Assembly (NCBI GenBank): GCA_024762845.1
Contig: JANTGQ010000068.1
Location: forward strand, 1 to 6,853
DNA: 6,853 nt
Origin: Nitratifractor sp.
Lineage (GTDB): Bacteria; Campylobacterota; Campylobacteria; Campylobacterales; Sulfurovaceae
Direction: 5' to 3'
In this document: one piece after another, positions 1 to 5,625 of the stretch
How positions within the stretch are numbered: the stretch's first letter is position 1
Layout of the letters: every line of letters begins with the position of its first letter
Made by a program: the position numbers and the translations under genes
Notes under the pieces: generated by a model
Seen by the model: only the letters and a program-made list of their open reading frames with translations
Database searches by the model: none
What the model was told of the DNA's origin: nothing

Positions 1-893
1 TTATTACTTCGCAGGCTAAACCCACCACGAGAGTTTACATCCATATAGAAGTCAAAATCTTCATTCGCAAGTAAAAAGTTGTTACCAATAAGCGATGTAT
101 TGCCTGTAGAGAAAGTTAAAACCCCTCTTTTTCCTTGATACTCTACACTCATTATATCTCTGTTTTCAGTTAAAATTGTTGTTACATAATCTGCTACTAA
201 ATTATCTTTTGTATCATTTTTTAGAGCAATAAAATACTCTTTTTTAATACTATGTAGCGCATCATCAAGTGCTATTGGCGCATCTTCTAAAGAGTGCTCT
301 TGCAGGATTCTTTTGGCAGCCTCTATCAGATAGAGTTTATACTCTCTATCTTCTCTGGCAAAGACTACTCTATTTACCTCTCTGGCACCACTTATCATCC
401 CTAAAAGAACCCTTCCATAAGGGAAATATATACTCTCATCTACCCAGATATCAATTGCATTTATCGCATCGACAATTGCCTGGTATTCGTTTTTCTCATC
501 AAATGTAAAATGCTCTTTGAGCCAATTGTAGATTATAAGTGTTGCACACTTGCTCGTATCAAGATGGTACCATCCAAACTTTTCAGCCGCATTTTTGCCG
601 GTAGCGTGGTGGTCGAGCAAAACAATTTTTGCCCCAATTGCCACAGCCTCTTTCTCTAAAGCATTTGCCTCTTTAGTCGTTAGGTTTAAGTCTGTAATTA
701 AAATAAGAGGTTTTATATTCTCTTTAGCTTTAATGTCTTCTAAAATTTGCTCTATTCGCGCGGTAACTTCTGGTCCATAGTTTGCGTTATAGCACTCTAT
801 ATTGTCAAAAACTTTTGTAGTTAAATATTGGCAGCCGTAGCCATCTAAGTCTATATGGGAGAGGTGAAAAACATAATCGAAGTCATTACTCAT
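1..893 (-). CDS. DHH-family phosphoesterase, 3' end missing
   Basis: 297 residues are readable from the ATG at 893 and no stop is reached, so the C-terminus lies beyond the left edge. Visible DHH motifs: H13-x-D15-x-D17-G (motif I), D68 in an LILITDLN strand (motif II), D94-H95-H96 (motif III), and acidic residues around D142 and D148 (motif IV). These are the Mn-binding residues of the RecJ/NrnA/GdpP superfamily. The segment near 286-296 (VNSRGGFSLRS) resembles the start of a DHHA1 substrate-binding domain, so the GGGH-type end is probably just outside. The family cleaves phosphodiester bonds in short oligonucleotides, cyclic dinucleotides or pAp; the substrate cannot be decided here. No signal peptide is visible, so it is probably cytoplasmic. 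The start overlaps the end of the Rrf2 gene by 8 bp (ATGAGTAA), with a weak GAG a few bases upstream, suggesting translational coupling. The family call is firm; the function is open. Confidence 0.88.
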   Translation of the reverse strand, partial: MSNDFDYVFHLSHIDLDGYGCQYLTTKVFDNIECYNANYGPEVTARIEQILEDIKAKENIKPLILITDLNLTTKEANALEKEAVAIGAKIVLLDHHATGKNAAEKFGWYHLDTSKCATLIIYNWLKEHFTFDEKNEYQAIVDAINAIDIWVDESIYFPYGRVLLGMISGAREVNRVVFAREDREYKLYLIEAAKRILQEHSLEDAPIALDDALHSIKKEYFIALKNDTKDNLVADYVTTILTENRDIMSVEYQGKRGVLTFSTGNTSLIGNNFLLANEDFDFYMDVNSRGGFSLRSN

Positions 894-1290
894 AAAATAT
901 CTCGTGTAGTGTTAAATTTTTTAAATATGTATCTATTTTATACTGAAATTTTGCCAAAAAAGGGGAGATAGCACATGTACCTATCGCTCCATTCGGGCAT
1001 GTCTCTGAATAAGAGATACAGTCAAAAACAGTGGGTCTTTTACCCTCTGCAGCTGCAATTATATCATAAAGAGAGACCTCTTTAGGCTCTACATTTAATC
1101 TGTACCCACCCTGTGCTCCACGAAGAGAGACTAGAATATTGCTTTTTGTTAAATTTTGTAAAATTTTTGCCAAAAAACTTTTTGGTATATTTAACTCTTT
1201 TGCAATCTGCTCCGAGCCTACTGGACGCTCAGATCTGTTTATAGTCTCTAGTGAGAGTAGAGCATATTCGCTTGCTCTTGTTAATAACAT
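886..1290 (-). CDS. Rrf2-family transcriptional regulator, likely Fe-S
   Basis: A 134-residue protein of normal Rrf2 length. The N-terminus (MLLTRASEYALLSL) and the winged-helix region with IAKELNIPKSFLAKILQNL at about 29-47, followed by LRGAQGGYRL at 56-64, are hallmark Rrf2 sequences. Three cysteines, C91, C98 and C106, sit where IscR, NsrR and RsrR carry cluster ligands, so an iron-sulfur sensor of redox, iron or NO is likely. The spacing (x6, x7) is a little wider than the x5, x5 of IscR. The ATG at 1290 has an AAGGA Shine-Dalgarno 5 nt upstream (1296-1300). The gene is divergent from rpsO and overlaps the DHH phosphoesterase gene downstream, so those two are probably one transcript. Two copies of a 12-bp repeat upstream may be its autoregulatory site. 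Its targets are unknown; a link to the nitrate genes cannot be claimed. Confidence 0.92.
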   Translation of the reverse strand: MLLTRASEYALLSLETINRSERPVGSEQIAKELNIPKSFLAKILQNLTKSNILVSLRGAQGGYRLNVEPKEVSLYDIIAAAEGKRPTVFDCISYSETCPNGAIGTCAISPFLAKFQYKIDTYLKNLTLHEIFYE

Positions 1291-1298
1291 GGTAATCC

Positions 1299-1330
1299 TT
1301 TACTCTAATTAGGACAATTTTACTCTAATT
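1299..1330. repeat. 12-bp direct repeat upstream of the Rrf2 gene
   Basis: TTTACTCTAATT occurs at 1299-1310 and again at 1319-1330, a 20-bp period or about two helical turns. The first copy leads into the 8-bp palindrome CTAATTAG (1305-1312) and touches the Shine-Dalgarno sequence of the Rrf2 gene. A protein bound here would sit on one face of the DNA and could block transcription or translation of the regulator gene. That it is an Rrf2 operator is inference from position only; the sequence does not match the IscR or NsrR consensus closely. Confidence 0.45.
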
Positions 1331-1370
1331 TAACTAAAAAGTAGATGTTACCGCTTTTTTATCTCGCTCT

Positions 1371-1378
1371 TAGATAAT
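1371..1378 (+). promoter_or_regulatory. candidate rpsO -10 element
   Basis: TAGATAAT lies 44 bp before the rpsO start and follows a T-rich run (TTTTTT at 1355-1360), the usual form of a Campylobacterota housekeeping promoter, in which a defined -35 is often absent. TAAGAT at 1385-1390 is an alternative -10. The choice between them is not secure. Confidence 0.3.
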
Positions 1379-1410
1379 TTTAGTTAAGATTACGGCTCAA
1401 ATTACCAATC

Positions 1411-1417
1411 AGGAGGT
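1411..1417 (+). promoter_or_regulatory. strong Shine-Dalgarno of rpsO
   Basis: AGGAGGT is a near-full complement to the 16S rRNA 3' end, 4 nt before the ATG at 1422. It is the strongest ribosome-binding site in the window and fixes the rpsO start. Confidence 0.85.
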
Positions 1418-1421
1418 CACT

Positions 1422-1691
1422 ATGGCTTTAGATTCGGCAAAAAAAGCAGATATTATCGCTAAGTTTGCACGTAAAGATAATGATACTGGGTCAACAGAGG
1501 TACAAGTTGCTCTTTTAACAGAGAGAATTACTTACCTAACTGAACACCTTAAAACTAACAAAAAAGATCACAGCTCAAGACTTGGTCTACTAAAACTTGT
1601 TGGACAAAGAAGAAGACTTATGAGATATCTTCGTAAAAAAGATTTCGCTAAGTTTAACGAAGTAAAAGAGGCTTTGGGAATTAGAAACTAA
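1422..1691 (+). CDS. rpsO: 30S ribosomal protein S15
   Basis: 89 residues, exactly the usual S15 length. S15 is a primary 16S rRNA-binding protein of the 30S platform and contacts the 23S rRNA in an intersubunit bridge. The diagnostic segments are present: DTGSTEVQVALLTERI at about 21-36 and DHSSRLGLLKLVGQRRRLMRYL at 49-70, the latter holding the basic rRNA-binding helix. The ATG follows a strong AGGAGGT. The gene stands alone between the divergent Rrf2 gene and the convergent narB gene, and a hairpin terminator follows its stop by 18 nt, so it is probably transcribed as a single gene. Nothing is unusual in the protein. Confidence 0.98.
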   Translation: MALDSAKKADIIAKFARKDNDTGSTEVQVALLTERITYLTEHLKTNKKDHSSRLGLLKLVGQRRRLMRYLRKKDFAKFNEVKEALGIRN

Positions 1692-1709
1692 CTCTACCCT
1701 CTTCCTAGA

Positions 1710-1730
1710 TGTGGCAGCTGCCACACTTTT
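1710..1730 (+). terminator. rpsO: rpsO intrinsic terminator-like hairpin
   Basis: TGTGGCAGCTGCCACA (1710-1725) is a perfect 16-bp palindrome that folds as a 6-bp G/C-rich stem on an AGCT loop and is followed on the + strand by CTTTTG. This fits an intrinsic terminator with a short U-tract for rpsO. On the minus strand the hairpin is followed by TCTAGG, so it should not serve as a classical terminator for the converging narB gene. Confidence 0.6.
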
Positions 1731-1750
1731 GCATCTCACCTTAATCTGGG

Positions 1751-3739
1751 TTAATCCAACTCAATTCTCTCTATCTTTACAGCACTATGATTATAATCTG
1801 GTTCAAATGACTCTTTATCTAAAATATCACTTGTTACAAAATTGATATCTCTATTGCTAATTGGTATAAAAAGCGTCTTTGGGCGGATATTCTTTGTAAT
1901 CTTAGCGTATGACTCTACACTCCCTCTGCGCGATGAGACTTTTACACGCTCTCCATCTTTAATACCAAGCTCTAAAGCATCATCTTCATTAATTTCGCAG
2001 AAATTCAGCGGCTTATGTTTAAGCAGTGTCTGTGGAAGATTTGTCTTTGTCCCGCTATGCCACTGGTCTCGTATTCTACCGGTAAGTAGAATAGATGGGT
2101 ATTCAAGATCTGTCTTTTCACTTAAAAGTCTATTCTCTACAAAAAAGAGGTTTCCTTTTTTATCGGGTGTTAAAAACTCTTTAATCTCCTCTCCCCAAAC
2201 ATAAGGCTCTTTTGAGAGATGGTCGTAATTGGCTTTATGAATATCCATATATCCATTGAGTTTTGTCATCTCCTGATACTCTTGAAAAACCTCTTTTGCA
2301 GATTTAAAGTTAAAGCCATGCTTAAAGCCCAACTCTTGCGCAATAAGTTGAAAAATCTCCCAATCTGGCTTACAATCTATTGAAGTTCGTGTAAGACGCT
2401 CCTGTTTTGTAATGGATCTGTCAAGATTAGTCTGTGTCCCCTCTTTCTCTCCCCATGGAGCTGCTGGGAGTCTTACATGAGCATACTTTGCACTCTCACT
2501 ATTCTCATAAGCATTTATCTCGACAATAAACGGGACTTTAGCCATCTGCTCCTCTACCCTGTTTCTATTAGGAAGGTGATAGAGGGGATCGGTATGGCAA
2601 ATAATAAGGATATCCAAATTTGCATCTAACATCTGCGTGGCTGTTAACCCTGGTTTATTGTCTATTTTGTCAGTATGCCAAAACTCTGAAACCCTCTTTA
2701 TGCTCTCGTCATCAAAGCCTAAATGGACTGCCAGCATTGTAGAGAGCCCACCAACCTCTCGACCTCCCATTGCATTTGGCTGCCCTGTTAAACTCAAAGG
2801 TCCATTGCCACTTTTAAAAATTTTCCCAGTCAATAGATGCGTATTTATAAGAGCAAGATTCTTATCGACCCCTTGTGATGACTGATTTAACCCCATAGTC
2901 CATGCCGTTATTATATTTTCACTCTCTTTATATAGGTTCCAGAAACTGTCAAACTCCTCTTGGCTTAAACCTGTGCGTTTTAACATTTTTGTAACCGGTA
3001 GGCGTTTAAATTTGTTTTTTAACTGTTCAAAGTTATTTGTATGATTTTGCACAAAATCACTGTTATAGAGTCCTTCATCTATAATTCTTTTAGATAGAAG
3101 GTTAAAAAAGTCTATATCACTATTGGGTTTTATAGGCAGGTAGATATCTGCAACTTTAGCAGTATCTGTTTTTCTTGGATCTATTACTACAACCTTTAAA
3201 CCCTGTTTTTTTGCTTTTTTGATCTGATTATGAAAAACAACATGCGCCTCTGCCGTATTGGCACCGGCTAGTATTAAAAGGTTACTCTTAAATATATCAT
3301 CCATACGCAGCGGTACAAAATCGGCACCTAAAGCTTTTTTATAGGCTACAACTGCGCTTGACATACATGTACGACTATTGGTATCAACATTATTGGTACC
3401 CAAAAAACCTTTCCCAAGTTTGTTTGCAATATAGTAATCCTCTGTTAAGAGCTGTCCTGAGAGGTAAATACCAATCTTATCTTTAGATGTAGCTCTAATT
3501 TTTTTAGCGATAAGAGCAAGTACGCTATCCCAGCTACTTATTGTAAACTCTTTCTTTATACTCTCTCTTACCATCGGTCTTAAGAGTCTTGTAGGTGTCT
3601 GCATGCTAATTAACTCTGAAACACCTTTAGAACATACGCTCCCTTCATTTACCGGATAACTGATATCACCAATGAGTTTGGACTCTTCATACTCTAACCC
3701 ACAGCCTACACCGCAATATCCACAAACTGACTTTATCAT
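1751..3739 (-). CDS. narB: assimilatory nitrate reductase, molybdopterin catalytic subunit
   Basis: A 662-residue Mo-bis-MGD oxidoreductase that reduces nitrate to nitrite. The N-terminal [4Fe-4S] site is C6-x2-C9-x3-C13 with C36. C125 in TNSRTCMSS is the likely molybdenum ligand, as in NarB, NasA and NapA. TGQPNAMGGREVGG (318-331) and TGRIRDQWHSGTKT (553-566) are typical of the NarB/NasA branch and mark cofactor-binding parts; the molydopterin-dinucleotide-binding domain occupies the last ~110 residues. There is no twin-arginine signal, so the enzyme is cytoplasmic and assimilatory, unlike NapA. It is somewhat shorter than cyanobacterial NarB (about 720) and lacks the C-terminal Fe-S domain of long NasA proteins, which suggests a ferredoxin-like donor; the donor is not encoded here. 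ATG at 3739 with AAGGG 5 nt upstream. It is divergent from nrtA. Distinction from formate dehydrogenase relies on the listed motifs and the transporter context. Confidence 0.93.
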   Translation of the reverse strand: MIKSVCGYCGVGCGLEYEESKLIGDISYPVNEGSVCSKGVSELISMQTPTRLLRPMVRESIKKEFTISSWDSVLALIAKKIRATSKDKIGIYLSGQLLTEDYYIANKLGKGFLGTNNVDTNSRTCMSSAVVAYKKALGADFVPLRMDDIFKSNLLILAGANTAEAHVVFHNQIKKAKKQGLKVVVIDPRKTDTAKVADIYLPIKPNSDIDFFNLLSKRIIDEGLYNSDFVQNHTNNFEQLKNKFKRLPVTKMLKRTGLSQEEFDSFWNLYKESENIITAWTMGLNQSSQGVDKNLALINTHLLTGKIFKSGNGPLSLTGQPNAMGGREVGGLSTMLAVHLGFDDESIKRVSEFWHTDKIDNKPGLTATQMLDANLDILIICHTDPLYHLPNRNRVEEQMAKVPFIVEINAYENSESAKYAHVRLPAAPWGEKEGTQTNLDRSITKQERLTRTSIDCKPDWEIFQLIAQELGFKHGFNFKSAKEVFQEYQEMTKLNGYMDIHKANYDHLSKEPYVWGEEIKEFLTPDKKGNLFFVENRLLSEKTDLEYPSILLTGRIRDQWHSGTKTNLPQTLLKHKPLNFCEINEDDALELGIKDGERVKVSSRRGSVESYAKITKNIRPKTLFIPISNRDINFVTSDILDKESFEPDYNHSAVKIERIELD

Positions 3740-3757
3740 TTGTGCCCTTTTCTATAG

Positions 3758-3809
3758 TAGACTTCTTACAAAACTATAAACGAACTTATATTCTTATGCA
3801 AGAAGTCTA
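3758..3809 (-). promoter_or_regulatory. hairpin in the narB leader RNA
   Basis: TAGACTTCTT (3758-3767) and AAGAAGTCTA (3800-3809) are perfect inverted repeats. Read on the minus strand the pairing extends to 13 bp including one G-U. Inside, a further 3-bp and 6-bp helix end in a UUCG tetraloop (3781-3784). The only strand on which the stem mispair becomes a G-U wobble is the narB sense strand, which favours an RNA role. The hairpin ends 7 nt before the narB Shine-Dalgarno (3745-3749) and so could influence translation initiation or mRNA stability. Alternatively the two arms, 42 bp apart, are DNA binding sites for one protein. No U-tract follows, so it is not a simple terminator. Confidence 0.6.
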
Positions 3810-3834
3810 ATCAAATTTTTCTTCTGTAGGTGTT

Positions 3835-3840
3835 ATTATA
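3835..3840 (-). promoter_or_regulatory. narB: candidate narB promoter -10
   Basis: Read on the minus strand this is a perfect TATAAT. A poor -35 candidate, TTAAAT (3857-3862), lies 16 bp upstream. Transcription from here would start near 3828 and give a leader of roughly 90 nt containing the hairpin at 3758-3809. Confidence 0.42.
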
Positions 3841-3842
3841 TC

Positions 3843-3861
3843 TAAATTTAATGTAAATTTA
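3843..3861. promoter_or_regulatory. tandem palindrome, candidate operator
   Basis: The 8-bp palindrome TAAATTTA occurs at 3843-3850 and 3854-3861, separated by ATG, an 11-bp period (one helical turn). Together they form a 19-bp near-palindrome. It overlaps the spacer and -35 of the proposed narB promoter and lies about 60 bp upstream of the proposed nrtA -10, a place where one factor could act on both operons. The region is very AT-rich, so chance is a real alternative. No specific regulator consensus is matched. Confidence 0.35.
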
Positions 3862-3915
3862 AGAATTAATTGCCTAATTTTTAATCAGTAATTTGACTAC
3901 AACTCCAAAATATTG

Positions 3916-3924
3916 TGATATCAT
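3916..3924 (+). promoter_or_regulatory. nrtA: candidate extended -10 of the nrt operon
   Basis: TGATATCAT has the extended -10 form TGnTATAAT with one mismatch. TTGACT at 3893-3898 resembles a -35 but is 20 bp away, longer than ideal, so the extended -10 may work without it. The predicted start near 3931 leaves a leader of about 36 nt before nrtA. Confidence 0.4.
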
Positions 3925-3966
3925 TGCTCTTGTAAAAAAAAATTAATGTAATTTTAAGGAGATAAA

Positions 3967-5358
3967 ATGTTAAAAAAAGCATTACAAATAGGCGTAGGGG
4001 TATCTTTGATGACCTCTGCACTCTTAGCTGCCGAGCTGGAGAAGACAAAGTTAAACATAGGTTTTATTGCACTTACTGACTGTGCACCTATCGTTATAGC
4101 AAAAGAGAAGGGTTTCTTTAAAAAAGAGGGTCTTGATGTTCACGTAATTAAAGAGGGTGGCGGATGGCCTGGTATTCAGCAAAAAGTAATTAATGGTCAA
4201 TATGACTTCTCTCATGCTCTTGCTGGTATGCCAATTGCAGCAACTTTAGGAATAAATGGTAAAGCAAATTTAGCAGCTGTATTATCACTAGACTTTAATG
4301 GTAACGGTATTACATTTGGGAATAAAATCATCTCTAAAATGGAAAAATTCGGTATGGATAAGACAAAAAGACCTCTTGGCTCTGAATCTTTGAAAAAATA
4401 TATCGATGAAAAACATAAAACAGAGGGCGATAAGTATCAACCACTCGCATTTGGTATGGTACACCCAGTCTCTACACACAACTATGAGCTAAGATACTGG
4501 ATGGGTACTTCAGGTATCAAACCAGACCAAGATTGTACAATTAAACCATTCCCACCACCAACAATGCCACAAAACCTAATTGCTGGAAATATCGAAGGAT
4601 ATTGTGTTGGTGAGCCATGGAATGAGAGAATTGTTCTTAAGAAAAAAGGTTCAACACTTGTAACAAACTACGATATCTGGAACAATAACCCAGAAAAAGT
4701 ACTCCAAACAAGAGCAGACTTTATAGAAAAAAATCCAGAGACTACAAAAGCTGTAATGAGAGCGGTAATCAAAGCGCAAATGTGGCTCGATGCAAGTTGG
4801 GAAAACAGAAAAGAGGCTGCTAAAATTTTAAGTAAGCCACAATATGTAAAAGCACCGGTAAAAGTTCTTGAGAAGTCTATGACAGGTACATTCCAATACC
4901 TAAAAGGTCAAGATTCAGAAGCTAACCCAATGTTTAACGTATTTGCAAACTACTACGCGGCATACCCATTTTATAGCCATGGTATGTGGTTTATTACACA
5001 AATGTACAGATGGGGACAAATTGATAAAGCAGTAGATATGAAAAAAGTTATCGAGTCTGTATATAAACCTAAACTATTTGAAGAGGTTGCAAAAGAAGTT
5101 GGTTATACGCTTCCACCAAGTGCATGGAAAATTGACGGTAAAGATAAATACAATAAATTTATGGATGGAAAAATCTATGACCCTAACAAAGCCGTTGAGT
5201 ATATCTATAGCTTTAAATCTGGTCATCCAAAAGTGAGCGAAAAAGATCTTAAAGCTGCAAACAGCTGGGAAGGTAGTTTAAAAACTGCGCAACCTGACTA
5301 TGTATGCCCATACGGTGAAGCAGGATGTGCTGATCCAAAATATGTAACGAAGAAGTAA
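3967..5358 (+). CDS. nrtA: nitrate ABC transporter, periplasmic substrate-binding protein
   Basis: 463 residues of the NrtA/CmpA/CynA binding-protein family, which captures nitrate (or bicarbonate or cyanate in sister groups). A Sec signal peptide, two lysines then a hydrophobic stretch to about residue 20 ending ALLAA, precedes the mature protein. There is no lipobox cysteine, so unlike the cyanobacterial lipoprotein it should be soluble in the periplasm. Family segments are visible: GFIALTDCAPIVIAKEKGFF (32-51), GGGWPGIQQKVINGQYDFSHALAGMP (64-89), GMVHPVSTHNYELRYWM (163-179) whose histidine region lies in the ligand site, and NIEGYCVGEPWNE (208-220). A C-terminal tail carries two cysteines (447, 454), possibly a disulfide. 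The start has AAGGAG 5 nt upstream. Nitrate is the preferred ligand because narB is adjacent; bicarbonate or cyanate cannot be excluded from sequence alone. Confidence 0.93.
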   Translation: MLKKALQIGVGVSLMTSALLAAELEKTKLNIGFIALTDCAPIVIAKEKGFFKKEGLDVHVIKEGGGWPGIQQKVINGQYDFSHALAGMPIAATLGINGKANLAAVLSLDFNGNGITFGNKIISKMEKFGMDKTKRPLGSESLKKYIDEKHKTEGDKYQPLAFGMVHPVSTHNYELRYWMGTSGIKPDQDCTIKPFPPPTMPQNLIAGNIEGYCVGEPWNERIVLKKKGSTLVTNYDIWNNNPEKVLQTRADFIEKNPETTKAVMRAVIKAQMWLDASWENRKEAAKILSKPQYVKAPVKVLEKSMTGTFQYLKGQDSEANPMFNVFANYYAAYPFYSHGMWFITQMYRWGQIDKAVDMKKVIESVYKPKLFEEVAKEVGYTLPPSAWKIDGKDKYNKFMDGKIYDPNKAVEYIYSFKSGHPKVSEKDLKAANSWEGSLKTAQPDYVCPYGEAGCADPKYVTKK

Positions 5359-5367
5359 TATAGTTAC

Positions 5368-5391
5368 AATACAAAGCTTTTGCTTTGTGTT
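5368..5391 (+). repeat. hairpin just after nrtA
   Basis: ACAAAGC (5371-5377) pairs with GCTTTGT (5382-5388) around a TTTT loop, and three further pairs (one G-U) extend the stem to 5368-5391. It starts 10 nt after the nrtA stop. Only GTTTAAC, not a clear U-tract, follows, so a full terminator is doubtful. Its right arm shares bases with the next hairpin, so the two cannot both form completely. Confidence 0.55.
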
Positions 5392-5426
5392 TAACTCTGT
5401 GTATATTATCCATAGAGTTAAACACA
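5386..5426 (+). repeat. 16-bp inverted repeat between nrtA and nrtB
   Basis: GTGTTTAACTCT (5387-5398) and AGAGTTAAACAC (5414-5425) are perfect 12-bp inverted repeats. The stem extends at both ends to 16 bp (5386-5401 with 5411-5426, one G-U) around the 9-nt loop at 5402-5410. It is a stable intercistronic hairpin that could protect the 3' end of an nrtA-only transcript. The right arm can also pair as AACAC/GTGTT (5421-5435), giving another mutually exclusive fold. Confidence 0.7.
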
Positions 5427-5436
5427 TAGCGTGTTG

Positions 5437-5606
5437 AAACCCGGAATATGCATTAGAATTGCTCGAAATCTGCCAAACACTTGTGCTGTAGGTATTTGTG
5501 GAAAACTTGAGGTGCACCCGTAGGTGCATCGATGGTTTCTCCGTAAGTGCCTACAGTGTAATGGTTTGTGTAGAGTTCAGTAATCCCTAATGTATATTCC
5601 GGGTTT
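5437..5606 (+). repeat. 170-nt fold-back palindrome in the nrtA-nrtB gap
   Basis: The terminal arms at 5437-5456 and 5587-5606 (left arm beginning AAACCCGGAATAT, right arm ending ATATTCCGGGTTT) pair over 20 bp with one G-U. Inner helices follow: 5469-5473 with 5570-5574, 5474-5478 with 5564-5568, 5481-5502 with 5540-5561 (22 consecutive pairs including G-U), 5503-5507 with 5534-5538, and 5511-5518 with 5523-5530 around a CGTA loop. No open reading frame of note is inside. This is the shape of a MITE or other palindromic mobile element, but no target duplication is clear in the flanks. It may equally be a structured RNA that lowers nrtB and ATPase expression relative to nrtA, as intercistronic repeats do after malE. 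It ends 8 nt before the nrtB Shine-Dalgarno. Confidence 0.8.
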
Positions 5607-5614
5607 AAGTAAAT

Positions 5615-5620
5615 AAGGAG
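5615..5620 (+). promoter_or_regulatory. nrtB: Shine-Dalgarno supporting the GTG start of nrtB
   Basis: AAGGAG lies 5 nt before the GTG at 5626. No ATG in this frame is better placed, so the GTG is taken as the nrtB start. Confidence 0.8.
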
Positions 5621-5625
5621 AAATT

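Noticed and set aside
269..780. Two + strand frames of 76-79 codons (269-508 and 550-780)
   Set aside because: They lie wholly inside the DHH phosphoesterase gene on the other strand, whose motifs are clear; their own products are low-complexity and family-less.
1842..2885. + strand frames at 1842-2204 and 2637-2885
   Set aside because: They are antisense to well-conserved parts of narB and have no recognisable protein features or good ribosome-binding site.
3888..3900. NtcA-like GTA...TAC site upstream of nrtA
   Set aside because: The spacing is 7 bp, not the 8 bp of NtcA sites, and NtcA is a cyanobacterial regulator not expected here.
3913..3928. Sigma-54 promoter (TTGCT as -12) before nrtA
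   Set aside because: The required GG at -24 is absent at the correct distance (TG is found instead).
4288..4479. Minus-strand frame inside nrtA
   Set aside because: Antisense shadow of a conserved NrtA region; no domain or initiation signal.
5278..5529. Minus-strand 83-codon frame spanning the nrtA end and the hairpin region
   Set aside because: It exists only because the palindromic DNA happens to lack stops in that frame; composition is not protein-like and it crosses the nrtA coding end.
5437..5606. Complete insertion sequence in the nrtA-nrtB gap
   Set aside because: Despite terminal inverted repeats there is no transposase frame, and no clear target-site duplication in the flanks; at most a MITE-like element.
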